DNA of 64,000 nucleotides, from contig CACWQS010000002.1 in the NCBI GenBank assembly GCA_902763155.1, forward strand, positions 1 through 64,000. Direction: 5' to 3'. The notes under the pieces are model-generated. The model had not been told where the DNA came from. It worked only from the letters and a program-made list of their open reading frames with translations, and made no database searches. How positions within the stretch are numbered: position 1 is the stretch's first letter; each line of letters begins with the position of its first letter. Below are positions 27,643 to 34,959 of this stretch, one piece after another. This DNA comes from an uncultured Pseudomonadota bacterium. GTDB taxonomy: Bacteria > Pseudomonadota > Alphaproteobacteria > RF32 > CAG-239. A program made the position numbers and the translations under genes.

Positions 27643-28666
27643 GCCGGCACAATTAGAAAATTCGCTAAAATCTTTAGGCACAAATATTAAATGTATCGTG
27701 CTTTTCGGTACTAATGAAGGAGCGATTGCCGATTTGCAAAAAAAATGTGCCGAAGCGGTTTGCGGCAGCATTGATGATGCTTTTTCTTATGCTCAGCTTG
27801 AAATGGAAAATATATCCAAAGAAGGACAAGAGCTCTATGCCGAATACCATGCTCAATCGCTGATGGGCGGACGACGCGCCATAGTGGTTAAAAACGCCGA
27901 TAACAATTTGGCATCGGTGCTGAAAAATATGTTGCCGGAAACCAATTCCGAAAATCTGCTGATTTTGAGTTCTTCAAGCTTAAAAACAAATTCTTCACTT
28001 ATAACTTGGGCCAAAGATCGCGAAGACGTAATTATTTGCGGCTTATACGAAGACCGCGAAGCAGATTTAGGCAGTATCACCCAAAATATGCTACAAGAAA
28101 AGAGCTTAAAGGCAGATGTGTCGACTTTGCAACTTTTGTGCTCACGCCTGTCGCCTGACCGCAAACTTAATCAGGGAGAAATTGATAAGCTGGCAATATA
28201 TATGGGAAACCGCACAGAGGTAACTGCTGATGATGTGCGTGCGGCAGTCAGCGATGTTGCCGGTGCCAGTGCGGAAGATTTGTGCTATTTTGTTGCCGGA
28301 GGAGATGTTAAAAAAGCCTGTAAAATGTATGATCGCCTTATAAAAGAAGGAGCTGAACCGGCAACTTTGGTGCGGCAAATCGCTTACCACTTTGCCAAAC
28401 TTCTGGAATGTGCGGCGCAAATTGAAGGTAATAAAAGCATTGATGAAGTCATTAAATCTATCCGTCCGCCGCTGATGTTTTACCGCAAAACGGCATTTAC
28501 CAATCAGCTGAAAATATGGAATCGAGCACGTTTATTACGGATTATGAAAGCTGTCTATGAAACCGAGCGCGATTGCAAAACCACCAATATGCCGGCTGAA
28601 CAAACCGCCGGATATTTGGTATTACGCCTTGCCGATGCGGCACATAATTTAGCAGCCAAAAACTAG
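27632..28666 (+). CDS. holA: DNA polymerase III subunit delta
   Basis: The delta subunit opens the sliding clamp in the clamp loader. From the ATG at 27632 (MNFKPAQLENSLKSLG; GAGG eight bases upstream) the product is 344 residues. It has the N-terminal CIVLFGTNEGAIADL, the SLMGGRRAIVVKNAD segment and the C-terminal clamp-loader domain (LVRQIAYHFAKLLECA, RPPLMFYRKTAFTNQLKIW). It overlaps the lptE end by 11 bases. Confidence 0.9.
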   Translation: MNFKPAQLENSLKSLGTNIKCIVLFGTNEGAIADLQKKCAEAVCGSIDDAFSYAQLEMENISKEGQELYAEYHAQSLMGGRRAIVVKNADNNLASVLKNMLPETNSENLLILSSSSLKTNSSLITWAKDREDVIICGLYEDREADLGSITQNMLQEKSLKADVSTLQLLCSRLSPDRKLNQGEIDKLAIYMGNRTEVTADDVRAAVSDVAGASAEDLCYFVAGGDVKKACKMYDRLIKEGAEPATLVRQIAYHFAKLLECAAQIEGNKSIDEVIKSIRPPLMFYRKTAFTNQLKIWNRARLLRIMKAVYETERDCKTTNMPAEQTAGYLVLRLADAAHNLAAKN

Positions 28667-28673
28667 AAAAATA

Positions 28674-29252
28674 TTACCTTTTAGCCAACTTCATACCAAG
28701 TTGATTAGAAAATTCAGCAACGCCTTTTTTGAGTAAAACCGGCAATAAATCGACCACAATTTCAATATTGCGTTCCACATTTTCTTTATCCGCTTTACTA
28801 AAACCTGAAAGCACATGATTAACCACACTATCTTCGTCTTTATTTGCCGGATGTCCCACTCCGAGACGGATACGATTATAATTTGGCGAAATGGCGGCAT
28901 CTATACTTTTAATACCATTATGACCGCCGGCTCCGCCGCCGATTTTAGCTTTTATTTTATCGGTCGGCAAATCCATATCATCATGAATAACCACGATATT
29001 TTGCGGCAAAATTTTATAAAAATGCGCGGCTTTAACCACACTGTTGCCGGAAAGATTCATAAACGTTTGCGGTTTCAAAAGATACACCTTTTCGCCCTCT
29101 ATCGCACCTTCGGCAATCAAGCCGTCAAACTTGGCTTTAAACGGCGAAAAATTATAGCGGCGATGAATCTCATCAGCCGCCATAAATCCCACGTTGTGGC
29201 GGGTAGCCGCATATTCCGCACCCGGATTACCTAAGCCAACCACCAAAAACAT
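28674..29252 (-). CDS. pth: Peptidyl-tRNA hydrolase
   Basis: Pth frees tRNA from stalled peptides. The 192-residue product has VGLGNPGAEYAATRHNVGFMAADE with the catalytic His near residue 20, VVIHDDMDLP and GGAGGHNGIKSI. Length is standard. It sits downstream of rplY, the usual order in bacteria, with a 9-base gap. Confidence 0.96.
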   Translation of the reverse strand: MFLVVGLGNPGAEYAATRHNVGFMAADEIHRRYNFSPFKAKFDGLIAEGAIEGEKVYLLKPQTFMNLSGNSVVKAAHFYKILPQNIVVIHDDMDLPTDKIKAKIGGGAGGHNGIKSIDAAISPNYNRIRLGVGHPANKDEDSVVNHVLSGFSKADKENVERNIEIVVDLLPVLLKKGVAEFSNQLGMKLAKR

Positions 29253-29261
29253 TTTTACCTC

Positions 29262-29552
29262 TTATTGACGCATAAAATCTACGTGAATCGGTTTGTCTGA
29301 AACCGGATGGAATTGAACATCTTGGCAAACAACCTTGGTCTTTTTGCCGTCCAAATCAACCGTAATATTAGATTGATAAAAATCTGCCAAATCCAGAGCT
29401 TTTTCCAACTCTACCGGATCTAAGCTGATAAGAACGGCATCTTTTTTACCGCCATAAATAACGGCCGGCACACGACCTTCACGACGACAAGCACGAGCTG
29501 CCCCCTTACCTGCTTTTTCACGCTTTTTTGCATTAAAAGTATAATCTGTCAT
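29262..29552 (-). CDS. rplY: 50S ribosomal protein L25, short form
   Basis: L25 binds 5S rRNA. At 96 residues it contains only the 5S-binding domain (AKKREKAGKGAARACRREGRVPAVIYGG, VCQDVQFHPVSDKPIHVDFMRQ), without the long C-terminal CTC domain that most alphaproteobacterial L25 proteins have. The frame ends directly after HVDFMRQ, so this is a true short form and not a truncated reading frame. A leader hairpin lies 30 bases upstream. Confidence 0.9.
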   Translation of the reverse strand: MTDYTFNAKKREKAGKGAARACRREGRVPAVIYGGKKDAVLISLDPVELEKALDLADFYQSNITVDLDGKKTKVVCQDVQFHPVSDKPIHVDFMRQ

Positions 29553-29580
29553 TTTCTTTTTCCTTCATAAAATTAAACAG

Positions 29581-29606
29581 CCTTTAGCCTCCAGGGGTGC
29601 CAAAGG
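29581..29606 (-). promoter_or_regulatory. Hairpin in the rplY leader
   Basis: CCTTTAGC (29581-29588) pairs with GCCAAAGG (29599-29606): on the transcribed strand, seven normal pairs and one G-U, with a ten-base loop. It lies about 30 bases before the rplY ATG. No T-run follows. It could be a binding site for L25 or simply stabilise the leader. Confidence 0.4.
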
Positions 29607-29659
29607 TAAATGCTTTCTACACCTAAAATATTTGTTTTGCAAGTGTTTTTTACCAAAAA

Positions 29660-30238
29660 TCATATTTTGGTTAATTTATTCGCCAGCTCTGCTTCTGTTT
29701 TGCTTTGTTTGATGATTTCTTGCAATTCACTCTGATTTTGACCGGTTAAATCTTCTAAAGCAAGCAAATATTCTTTATTACCTATTTTAATTTCACTATA
29801 ATTATAAAGGGCAAAGCGACGAATGATTGAATCTTTTTCAAATTGTTTATTTTGAGCACTCTGTTTTTCTTTTGGGCGCATATTGATATAGATACCGTCT
29901 TGAGTGTATTTCCACATTGAGCTGGTGGCAAAATCGGTAGTCCAACTATAAATACTGAGTAAGTTTCCCCATGATGCGGTATTTATTTTTGTTTTATCCT
30001 GCATCACGGCATCTTCGTAGCCTTTAGCCTTTGCCATAATGGTCAGTGATGCCGAACTACGGTCAATATCTACTGTGCAAGGTGTTTTGTTGCAAACCAA
30101 TGCTCCGTTGGCATAAATTTCTATATTATCTTTAACGTTGGAATCAAACGTAATACTTTGCGTTGAGCCGCTGAAAATAGTGCCACAAGCCGGCAATAAA
30201 ACGGTTAACAAAGCCGGAATTTTCGTTTTAACAGACAT
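29660..30238 (-). CDS. PEGA-like lipoprotein
   Basis: The 192-residue product has a lipoprotein signal with the lipobox VLLPAC (Cys18) followed by GTIFSGSTQSITFDS, a motif common in small outer-membrane lipoproteins. Residues about 37-70 (IEIYANGALVCNKTPCTVDIDRSSASLTIMAKAKGYED) resemble a PEGA domain. The C-terminal third is charged and helical. AAGGAG precedes the start, and a structured RNA with a terminator ends just upstream, which may control this gene. Confidence 0.65.
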   Translation of the reverse strand: MSVKTKIPALLTVLLPACGTIFSGSTQSITFDSNVKDNIEIYANGALVCNKTPCTVDIDRSSASLTIMAKAKGYEDAVMQDKTKINTASWGNLLSIYSWTTDFATSSMWKYTQDGIYINMRPKEKQSAQNKQFEKDSIIRRFALYNYSEIKIGNKEYLLALEDLTGQNQSELQEIIKQSKTEAELANKLTKI

Positions 30239-30261
30239 ATAATTCTCCTTTTTTATTCAAA

Positions 30262-30479
30262 CAAAAAACCCGCGTTATAAAAACAGCGGGCGGATGTTAG
30301 TAACCGTACTTAGATACAAAAAAACGGCTCGGCTTATTGGGCTTTACACCTTATTTGGCCGACATCCGCCCTTTAAAATAAAGAACAAATGCCGGCATAT
30401 TATTTATATATCGCCACATTCCAAGGCGACTGTATTTAAGTTTAGGGTTACTACGCCCTAAGCACAATCTCCTGTGCTC
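30262..30479 (-). ncRNA. Structured RNA with terminator, attenuator candidate
   Basis: Transcript on the minus strand from the promoter at 30486-30514. In order it holds the hairpins AGCACA/TGTGCT (30461-30478), TTAGGG/CCCTAA (30442-30461), TCGCC/GGCGA (30411-30429), then a closing stem GGGCGGATGT/ACATCCGCCC (30362-30371 with 30288-30297) around a possible three-way junction. The terminator is CCCGC (30269-30273) with GCGGG (30286-30290) and a T-run. GGG at 30288-30290 is shared by terminator and closing stem, and 30362-30365 is shared with another stem (30389-30396 with 30358-30365), so the folds exclude each other. No known RNA family was recognised. Confidence 0.55.
30269..30290 (-). terminator. 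Terminator just before the lipoprotein gene
   Basis: Five G-C-rich pairs CCCGC (30269-30273) with GCGGG (30286-30290) and, on the minus strand, a six-T run. It lies about 30 bases before the ATG of the lipoprotein gene, so read-through would be needed to express that gene from the upstream promoter. Confidence 0.75.
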
Positions 30480-30485
30480 AATAGC

Positions 30486-30514
30486 AAATTAGAGTAGTTT
30501 TATCAGATTGTCAA
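30486..30514 (-). promoter_or_regulatory. Promoter for the structured RNA
   Basis: TTGACA (complement of 30509-30514) is followed after 17 bases by TAATTT (complement of 30486-30491). The -35 box is a perfect consensus. The predicted start near 30479 falls right at the first hairpin of the RNA. Confidence 0.6.
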
Positions 30515-30521
30515 AAGAAAT

Positions 30522-31052
30522 TTACAGCATAAGCAATAAAACAAAAATCAATCCGCCGTAAAGCAACACGCCTAAAGGCGAATCAAACGCCACGGCAAAA
30601 TCGGTGGAAGACGGAATGGCATTTTCAATGATAATCGTTTCCAATAAAACAAAGCAGATATAGCGCCAAATGGTGGTAATCAAAAAATATTCATTGAGCC
30701 ACCAACCGAGCGGCAAAAGAAGCAGAGGAGCCATTGCCGACGGAAAAGCATTGTAAAACTTAACATTTCTAAAACCGACACTACCCATAACGTACGCTCC
30801 GTCACGCAACTTTGGCCACAGCGTAAAAGTTGTCGGTCGGGCATTTAGCATAAACCCCACCAAAAAATGCGCCGTTTCGTGCAAAACCGTCCCCGGAATA
30901 TTAACAAGAGCCGCCACAAACATACTGCTGAATGTGCGCCGCTTAAGATATGAAAGCGCAATCACCATTAAAATCAAATAAAAGCGATTATCAACAACCC
31001 GCGTCAAAAAATCTGCAGAATTAATATATTCCCAAAAATTTTGCCAAAGCAT
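30522..31052 (-). CDS. M50-like membrane metalloprotease candidate
   Basis: The 176-residue membrane protein carries HETAH (H58, E59, H62) in PGTVLHETAHFLVGFMLNA. About four membrane segments surround it, suggesting a membrane zincin. The ATG at 31052 (MLWQNFWEY) is chosen because AAGGA lies eight bases before it; another ATG nine bases upstream overlaps the TetR stop. It is in one operon with the TetR regulator. Substrate unknown; compare the gene at 10258. Confidence 0.5.
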   Translation of the reverse strand: MLWQNFWEYINSADFLTRVVDNRFYLILMVIALSYLKRRTFSSMFVAALVNIPGTVLHETAHFLVGFMLNARPTTFTLWPKLRDGAYVMGSVGFRNVKFYNAFPSAMAPLLLLPLGWWLNEYFLITTIWRYICFVLLETIIIENAIPSSTDFAVAFDSPLGVLLYGGLIFVLLLML

Positions 31053-31057
31053 TGTTA

Positions 31058-31654
31058 TCATTCCTTACTCTCTAAAACCGTCAAACCGGCAACATAAGTA
31101 TTCACTAAAATTTGGCACAAGGCTTTTCTGCCCACTTTTGGCAACGAGTCGAGCATATCTTTAGTCAGAAAAGAGCTTAAAGCAAACATTGTCAGCCACA
31201 AAACCTGTGACGACAAAATCCGCTCCGGTCGCTCCATTTGCGGCACGATTCGATATATAATCTCATTAAGCCTTCTGGTTATTTTTACCACTTTGCGCAA
31301 ATACAAAAAAGTATAAACATGGTCGTGCTTATTGAGGTGAAACTGATACAACATAAACCACAAATTTTTGTTTTTAAGCACAAAATCAACAAATGCTTCA
31401 ACCAAATTGTTCAAATCAAAAAACGGATTTTGTGTTTGTGCAACCTTACTTAATCTGCGCCCTAAGGAATCAAGCGTCATATAATTTTCGATAACAATAA
31501 AATTGTCCATATTGGAAAATTGGTTATAAATAGCCCCGACCGAACAACCGGAAGCTTCTGAGAGTTTACGAACGGTTAAGGCATCGTTACCTTTTTCACG
31601 CACAATTTGCCGCCCGATTTCCAGTAATAAACTTTGTATGCTGTCTTTTTCCAT
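31058..31654 (-). CDS. TetR family regulator
   Basis: The ATG at 31654 gives a 198-residue product typical of the family. The DNA-binding helix-turn-helix is at about residues 8-47 (LLLEIGRQIVREKGNDALTVRKLSEASGCSVGAIYNQFSNMD). The rest is the helical ligand/dimer domain, which varies between members. It precedes the M50-like gene by five bases or less, so it may control it. The ribosome site is weak. Confidence 0.85.
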   Translation of the reverse strand: MEKDSIQSLLLEIGRQIVREKGNDALTVRKLSEASGCSVGAIYNQFSNMDNFIVIENYMTLDSLGRRLSKVAQTQNPFFDLNNLVEAFVDFVLKNKNLWFMLYQFHLNKHDHVYTFLYLRKVVKITRRLNEIIYRIVPQMERPERILSSQVLWLTMFALSSFLTKDMLDSLPKVGRKALCQILVNTYVAGLTVLESKE

Positions 31655-31753
31655 TTTTTTCGTCTGCTTAATAAAATATTTGCATTTGTTTGTTAGCATA
31701 ATCCATAAAAGCAAACTGTTCAAATAATTTTTGCGGTTATGAAAGGAATTTTT

Positions 31754-32707
31754 ATGAAAAAAGCATTGCTAATAAGTTTTATATTAAGTACCGCATTTTG
31801 TTTATCGGCTAAGGCCGAAGAATCCGTGCTTGGCAGCTATATTGCCGATATTGAAGAAGCAGCAACTGCCCGTGTTTCTGCCCGCGATTTATTGCAAAGT
31901 CAGCCTGCGCGCCTGAAAATAAATATGCCGAAAATTGAAACATCTCCAAACAAGCCGCAGCCCAAAGGAAGTTTTAAAACTGAAGAAAAAGCAACACCGC
32001 AAAAAGAACAAGAAGAAATAATTGCCGTTCCCGAAGTTGAAGAAACTAAAACCGACGCCGAAATCAAAAAAGAAGAATTAACTACTACCGAAGAAGACAC
32101 GGACAACCGCTATATTCAAGCTCCGTTCGATTTATATTGGGGAGCCGATAAAGATTATATCCAAAAACAAGGTTGGCAGCTAACTCCTGCCACTCGCGAT
32201 GGTTATGAAAATGTTTTTACGGCTGAGAACGAAAATTATCCGCATAATAACTTTGAAACCGTATCGGCTATCTTTGGAAATAATAACAAACTCTGGTGCA
32301 TTTATGCCGAGAGTATGCCGATAGACGACACCCCGCAAGCCGCCAAAGTTTTGGAACTTTACGCCAAATATTACGAAGCTTTGGAACAAAAATACGGCAA
32401 TGCCGAAATCCACTTTGAGCCATACACTTATGAGCTTCAAACCACCCAAATGCAAAACGGTGCTCCGGTTATTTTAACCCAAACCGTCCAAAATCCGGTA
32501 GGCGGAGATACTTTTTTACAAGAATTGCAAGAAGGTAAAGCCAGCCTTTATTCTACCTTCTATAACAACGATATTGGCGCCACACTGGCAATTTATGTAG
32601 ATGAAAATGCACAAAGCCGATTGATAATCGAATATAAAAATTTGCCTTTAATGCAACAAGAGCGGCAACAAACACCTAATCAGGCACAAACAATGGAGGG
32701 ATTATAA
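31754..32707 (+). CDS. Exported hypothetical protein
   Basis: The start at 31754 has AAAGGA upstream. Signal peptide is at about 1-22 (MKKALLISFILSTAFCLSAKA). A Lys/Glu/Thr-rich low-complexity stretch spans about 60-120, then a folded domain from about 125 (APFDLYWGADKDYIQKQGWQL, WCIYAESMPIDDTPQAAKVLELYAKYYEALEQKYG). The family is not recognised. Its stop overlaps the start of the Mur ligase gene (TAATG), so it is translated with the peptidoglycan genes and probably acts in the periplasm near them. Confidence 0.65.
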   Translation: MKKALLISFILSTAFCLSAKAEESVLGSYIADIEEAATARVSARDLLQSQPARLKINMPKIETSPNKPQPKGSFKTEEKATPQKEQEEIIAVPEVEETKTDAEIKKEELTTTEEDTDNRYIQAPFDLYWGADKDYIQKQGWQLTPATRDGYENVFTAENENYPHNNFETVSAIFGNNNKLWCIYAESMPIDDTPQAAKVLELYAKYYEALEQKYGNAEIHFEPYTYELQTTQMQNGAPVILTQTVQNPVGGDTFLQELQEGKASLYSTFYNNDIGATLAIYVDENAQSRLIIEYKNLPLMQQERQQTPNQAQTMEGL

Positions 32708-34068
32708 TGAAAAAAGTCAGTTTTTGCGGAATTTCCGGCAGCGGTATGAGTTCATTGGCACAAATCTTGGCACTGTCCGGCGTTGAGGTGCAGGGCTCAG
32801 ACCGTAATTTTGACTTAGGACGCGATTTGGCTAACAAAGAAGCGCTGGAAAAAATGGGAATCCGCATTGTAAAACAAGACGGCTCCGGCATTACCGAAGA
32901 TTTAGATTTTGTCTGCGCTTCAACCGCAGTGGAAGATACTATTGCCGACGTTCGTATGGCTAAAGAAAAAAATATACCGATAAAAACCAGACCGGAATTA
33001 TTGGCCGAAGTTTTTCACAGCTACAAATACGGCATCGCCATCGGCGGCACCAGCGGCAAGACGACAACAACGGCAATGGTGGGATACGTTTTGGATAAGG
33101 CCGGCAAAAAACCTTGTATGATTAACGGTGGTCTGTTGCGCGATTATGAAGGTAAAACCGCTATTCCGAACATTATCTTCAATAAAGGAGATATTTGCGT
33201 GGTTGAAGCCGACGAAAGCAATGGAAGTATTGATTTATATAATCCCGATGTGGCGGTGATAACCAATATTTCCGCTGACCATAAATCGCTTGAAGAACTG
33301 GTTGAGCTGTTTCAAGCCTTAGCCGACAGAACCAAAAAACAGGTGATTGTAAATGAGGATTATGAACTGTGTAAAAAGATTAAATCAGCGCATTTACGCA
33401 CATTTTCGCTCAAAAATCCCGATGCCGATTTTTATGCTTCCGATATCAAGCCTTTGTCAAACGGAACATCTTATGTTTTGAACGGCAAAACTTTTACCTT
33501 GAAACTGATTGGAGCTTTTAATGTTGCTAACGCCTTAGCGGCCATTGCCGCTTGCGTCGAGTATGGCGTAGATAGATTTACGGCGGCTGAAATTTTGCAA
33601 GATTTCAGCGGCACCAAGCGCCGTTTGGAAGTTATCGGCAGTAAAAACGGCATTACGGTAATTGATGATTTTGCCCACAATCCGGATAAAGTAAAAGCCT
33701 CTCTTTCGGCTTTGAAACAATATACCGGACGCCTGATTGTAATGTTTCAACCGCACGGTTTCGGTCCGATGCGCTCACTTGGCAAAGAAATTGTTGCCGA
33801 ATTTGTTCACGGTATGCATGGCGAAGATATTTTACTGATGCCGGAAATTTTCTTTGTCGGCGGCACGGTAACCCGTGATATTTCTTCTGCCGATTTAATT
33901 ACCCATGCCCGCATTTTAGGCAAAGGAAGCGCCTATTTTTACCCGACGCGAGAAGAAGTCGAAGACTTTATTCTGCGGAATGCCAGAGCCGGCGACAGAA
34001 TTGTGATTATGGGTGCGCGCGACAATTCGCTAACCGATTTTTGCCGCGATATTTTGGAGAAATTATAA
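32707..34068 (+). CDS. Mur ligase, Mpl-like (muropeptide recycling)
   Basis: The 453-residue product is a Mur ligase: N-terminal nucleotide-sugar domain (CGISGSGMSSLAQILALSG), P-loop GGTSGKTTTT at 113-122, central VEADESNGSID, and the C-terminal domain starting at DDFAHNPDKV. MurC normally has DYGHHP and FQPHRYTR there, Mpl has DDFAHHP; this protein has FAHNP and FQPHGFGPMR, so it is nearer Mpl. Mpl joins recycled tripeptide to UDP-MurNAc. Pairing with an LdcA-like gene, which trims tetrapeptide to tripeptide, supports recycling. A divergent MurC remains possible. Confidence 0.72.
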   Translation: MKKVSFCGISGSGMSSLAQILALSGVEVQGSDRNFDLGRDLANKEALEKMGIRIVKQDGSGITEDLDFVCASTAVEDTIADVRMAKEKNIPIKTRPELLAEVFHSYKYGIAIGGTSGKTTTTAMVGYVLDKAGKKPCMINGGLLRDYEGKTAIPNIIFNKGDICVVEADESNGSIDLYNPDVAVITNISADHKSLEELVELFQALADRTKKQVIVNEDYELCKKIKSAHLRTFSLKNPDADFYASDIKPLSNGTSYVLNGKTFTLKLIGAFNVANALAAIAACVEYGVDRFTAAEILQDFSGTKRRLEVIGSKNGITVIDDFAHNPDKVKASLSALKQYTGRLIVMFQPHGFGPMRSLGKEIVAEFVHGMHGEDILLMPEIFFVGGTVTRDISSADLITHARILGKGSAYFYPTREEVEDFILRNARAGDRIVIMGARDNSLTDFCRDILEKL

Positions 34069-34953
34069 ATGTTTGAATTACAAAAAGGTGATAAAGTTGC
34101 CATCGTGGCACCATCGGGACAAATCGGCGATAAAACTAAAATCGCCGCCGGACTTGATTATTTGCAAAAGCTCGGGCTCGAACCAGTTTTAATGCCCCAT
34201 GTTTTAGTCCAATATCGCTACATGGCCGGCGCTGATAAAGAACGTGCGGCGGATATCAATACTTCTTTTGCCGATTCGGAAATTAAAGCCCTGTTTTGCG
34301 TGCGTGCAGCGGCCGGAGCAACCCGTATTTTGCCATATATTGATTATAATACGGCAAAGAAAAATCCTAAACCGCTTATCGGTTTTTGCGACAATGCCGC
34401 GCTGATGTCTGCTCTATGGCAAAAAAGCGGCATACAATCGCTCAATGGTTTTCTTTTAACTTACGATTTTTTGCATGGCAAACCTGATATAATGGTTGAG
34501 CAAGATTTAAGCGCTTGGCTCAATGGTAAAAAGCCGATTTTTAATAGCGGTATTTGTTTACAAAAAGGAACAGCGCAAGGCGAATTGTTACCAATCAATT
34601 TAAGCACTTTGATGCGCTTAGCCGGCACAGAATATTTCCCTGATTTATGTGGTAAAATTTTGCTGATTGAAGATGTTCATGAGCGTATTCATAAAATAGA
34701 TTTGATGTTGCAACAACTTAAGCAACAACCGAATTTTAATAAACTTAAAGGCATCATCTTCGGCCTTTTTACCGACAGCAACGGTGATGCAGAAGATGGT
34801 TCTATTGATGATTGCATCAATGATTTTATGCAAGATTTAACGATTCCGGCAATTAAAAATTTCGCCTTTGGTCATATACCCGAACGCCATATTCTACCGT
34901 TTGGTGCCAAAGTTAAAATGGACGCCGCAGAAACAACCATACAATTTATATAG
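34069..34953 (+). CDS. ldcA: LD-carboxypeptidase (S66 family) with Cys at the nucleophile site
   Basis: LdcA removes the last D-Ala from tetrapeptide in the cytoplasm. The 294-residue product has DKVAIVAPSG at the start, KPLIGFCDNAAL at 102-112, ILLIEDVHERIHKID and FAFGHIPERHILPFGAKV. The Glu and His of the family Ser-Glu-His triad are in place, but the nucleophile position, Ser in the usual GFSD/GYSD motif, is Cys107 (codon TGC). It follows the Mur ligase with no gap, implying a shared recycling role. Confidence 0.82.
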   Translation: MFELQKGDKVAIVAPSGQIGDKTKIAAGLDYLQKLGLEPVLMPHVLVQYRYMAGADKERAADINTSFADSEIKALFCVRAAAGATRILPYIDYNTAKKNPKPLIGFCDNAALMSALWQKSGIQSLNGFLLTYDFLHGKPDIMVEQDLSAWLNGKKPIFNSGICLQKGTAQGELLPINLSTLMRLAGTEYFPDLCGKILLIEDVHERIHKIDLMLQQLKQQPNFNKLKGIIFGLFTDSNGDAEDGSIDDCINDFMQDLTIPAIKNFAFGHIPERHILPFGAKVKMDAAETTIQFI

Positions 34954-34959
34954 TCCGAA

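Noticed and set aside
30262..30479. Assignment of this RNA to tmRNA, RNase P, 4.5S or 6S RNA
   Set aside because: The known conserved words and overall pairing of those RNAs are not visible; the region is left unassigned.
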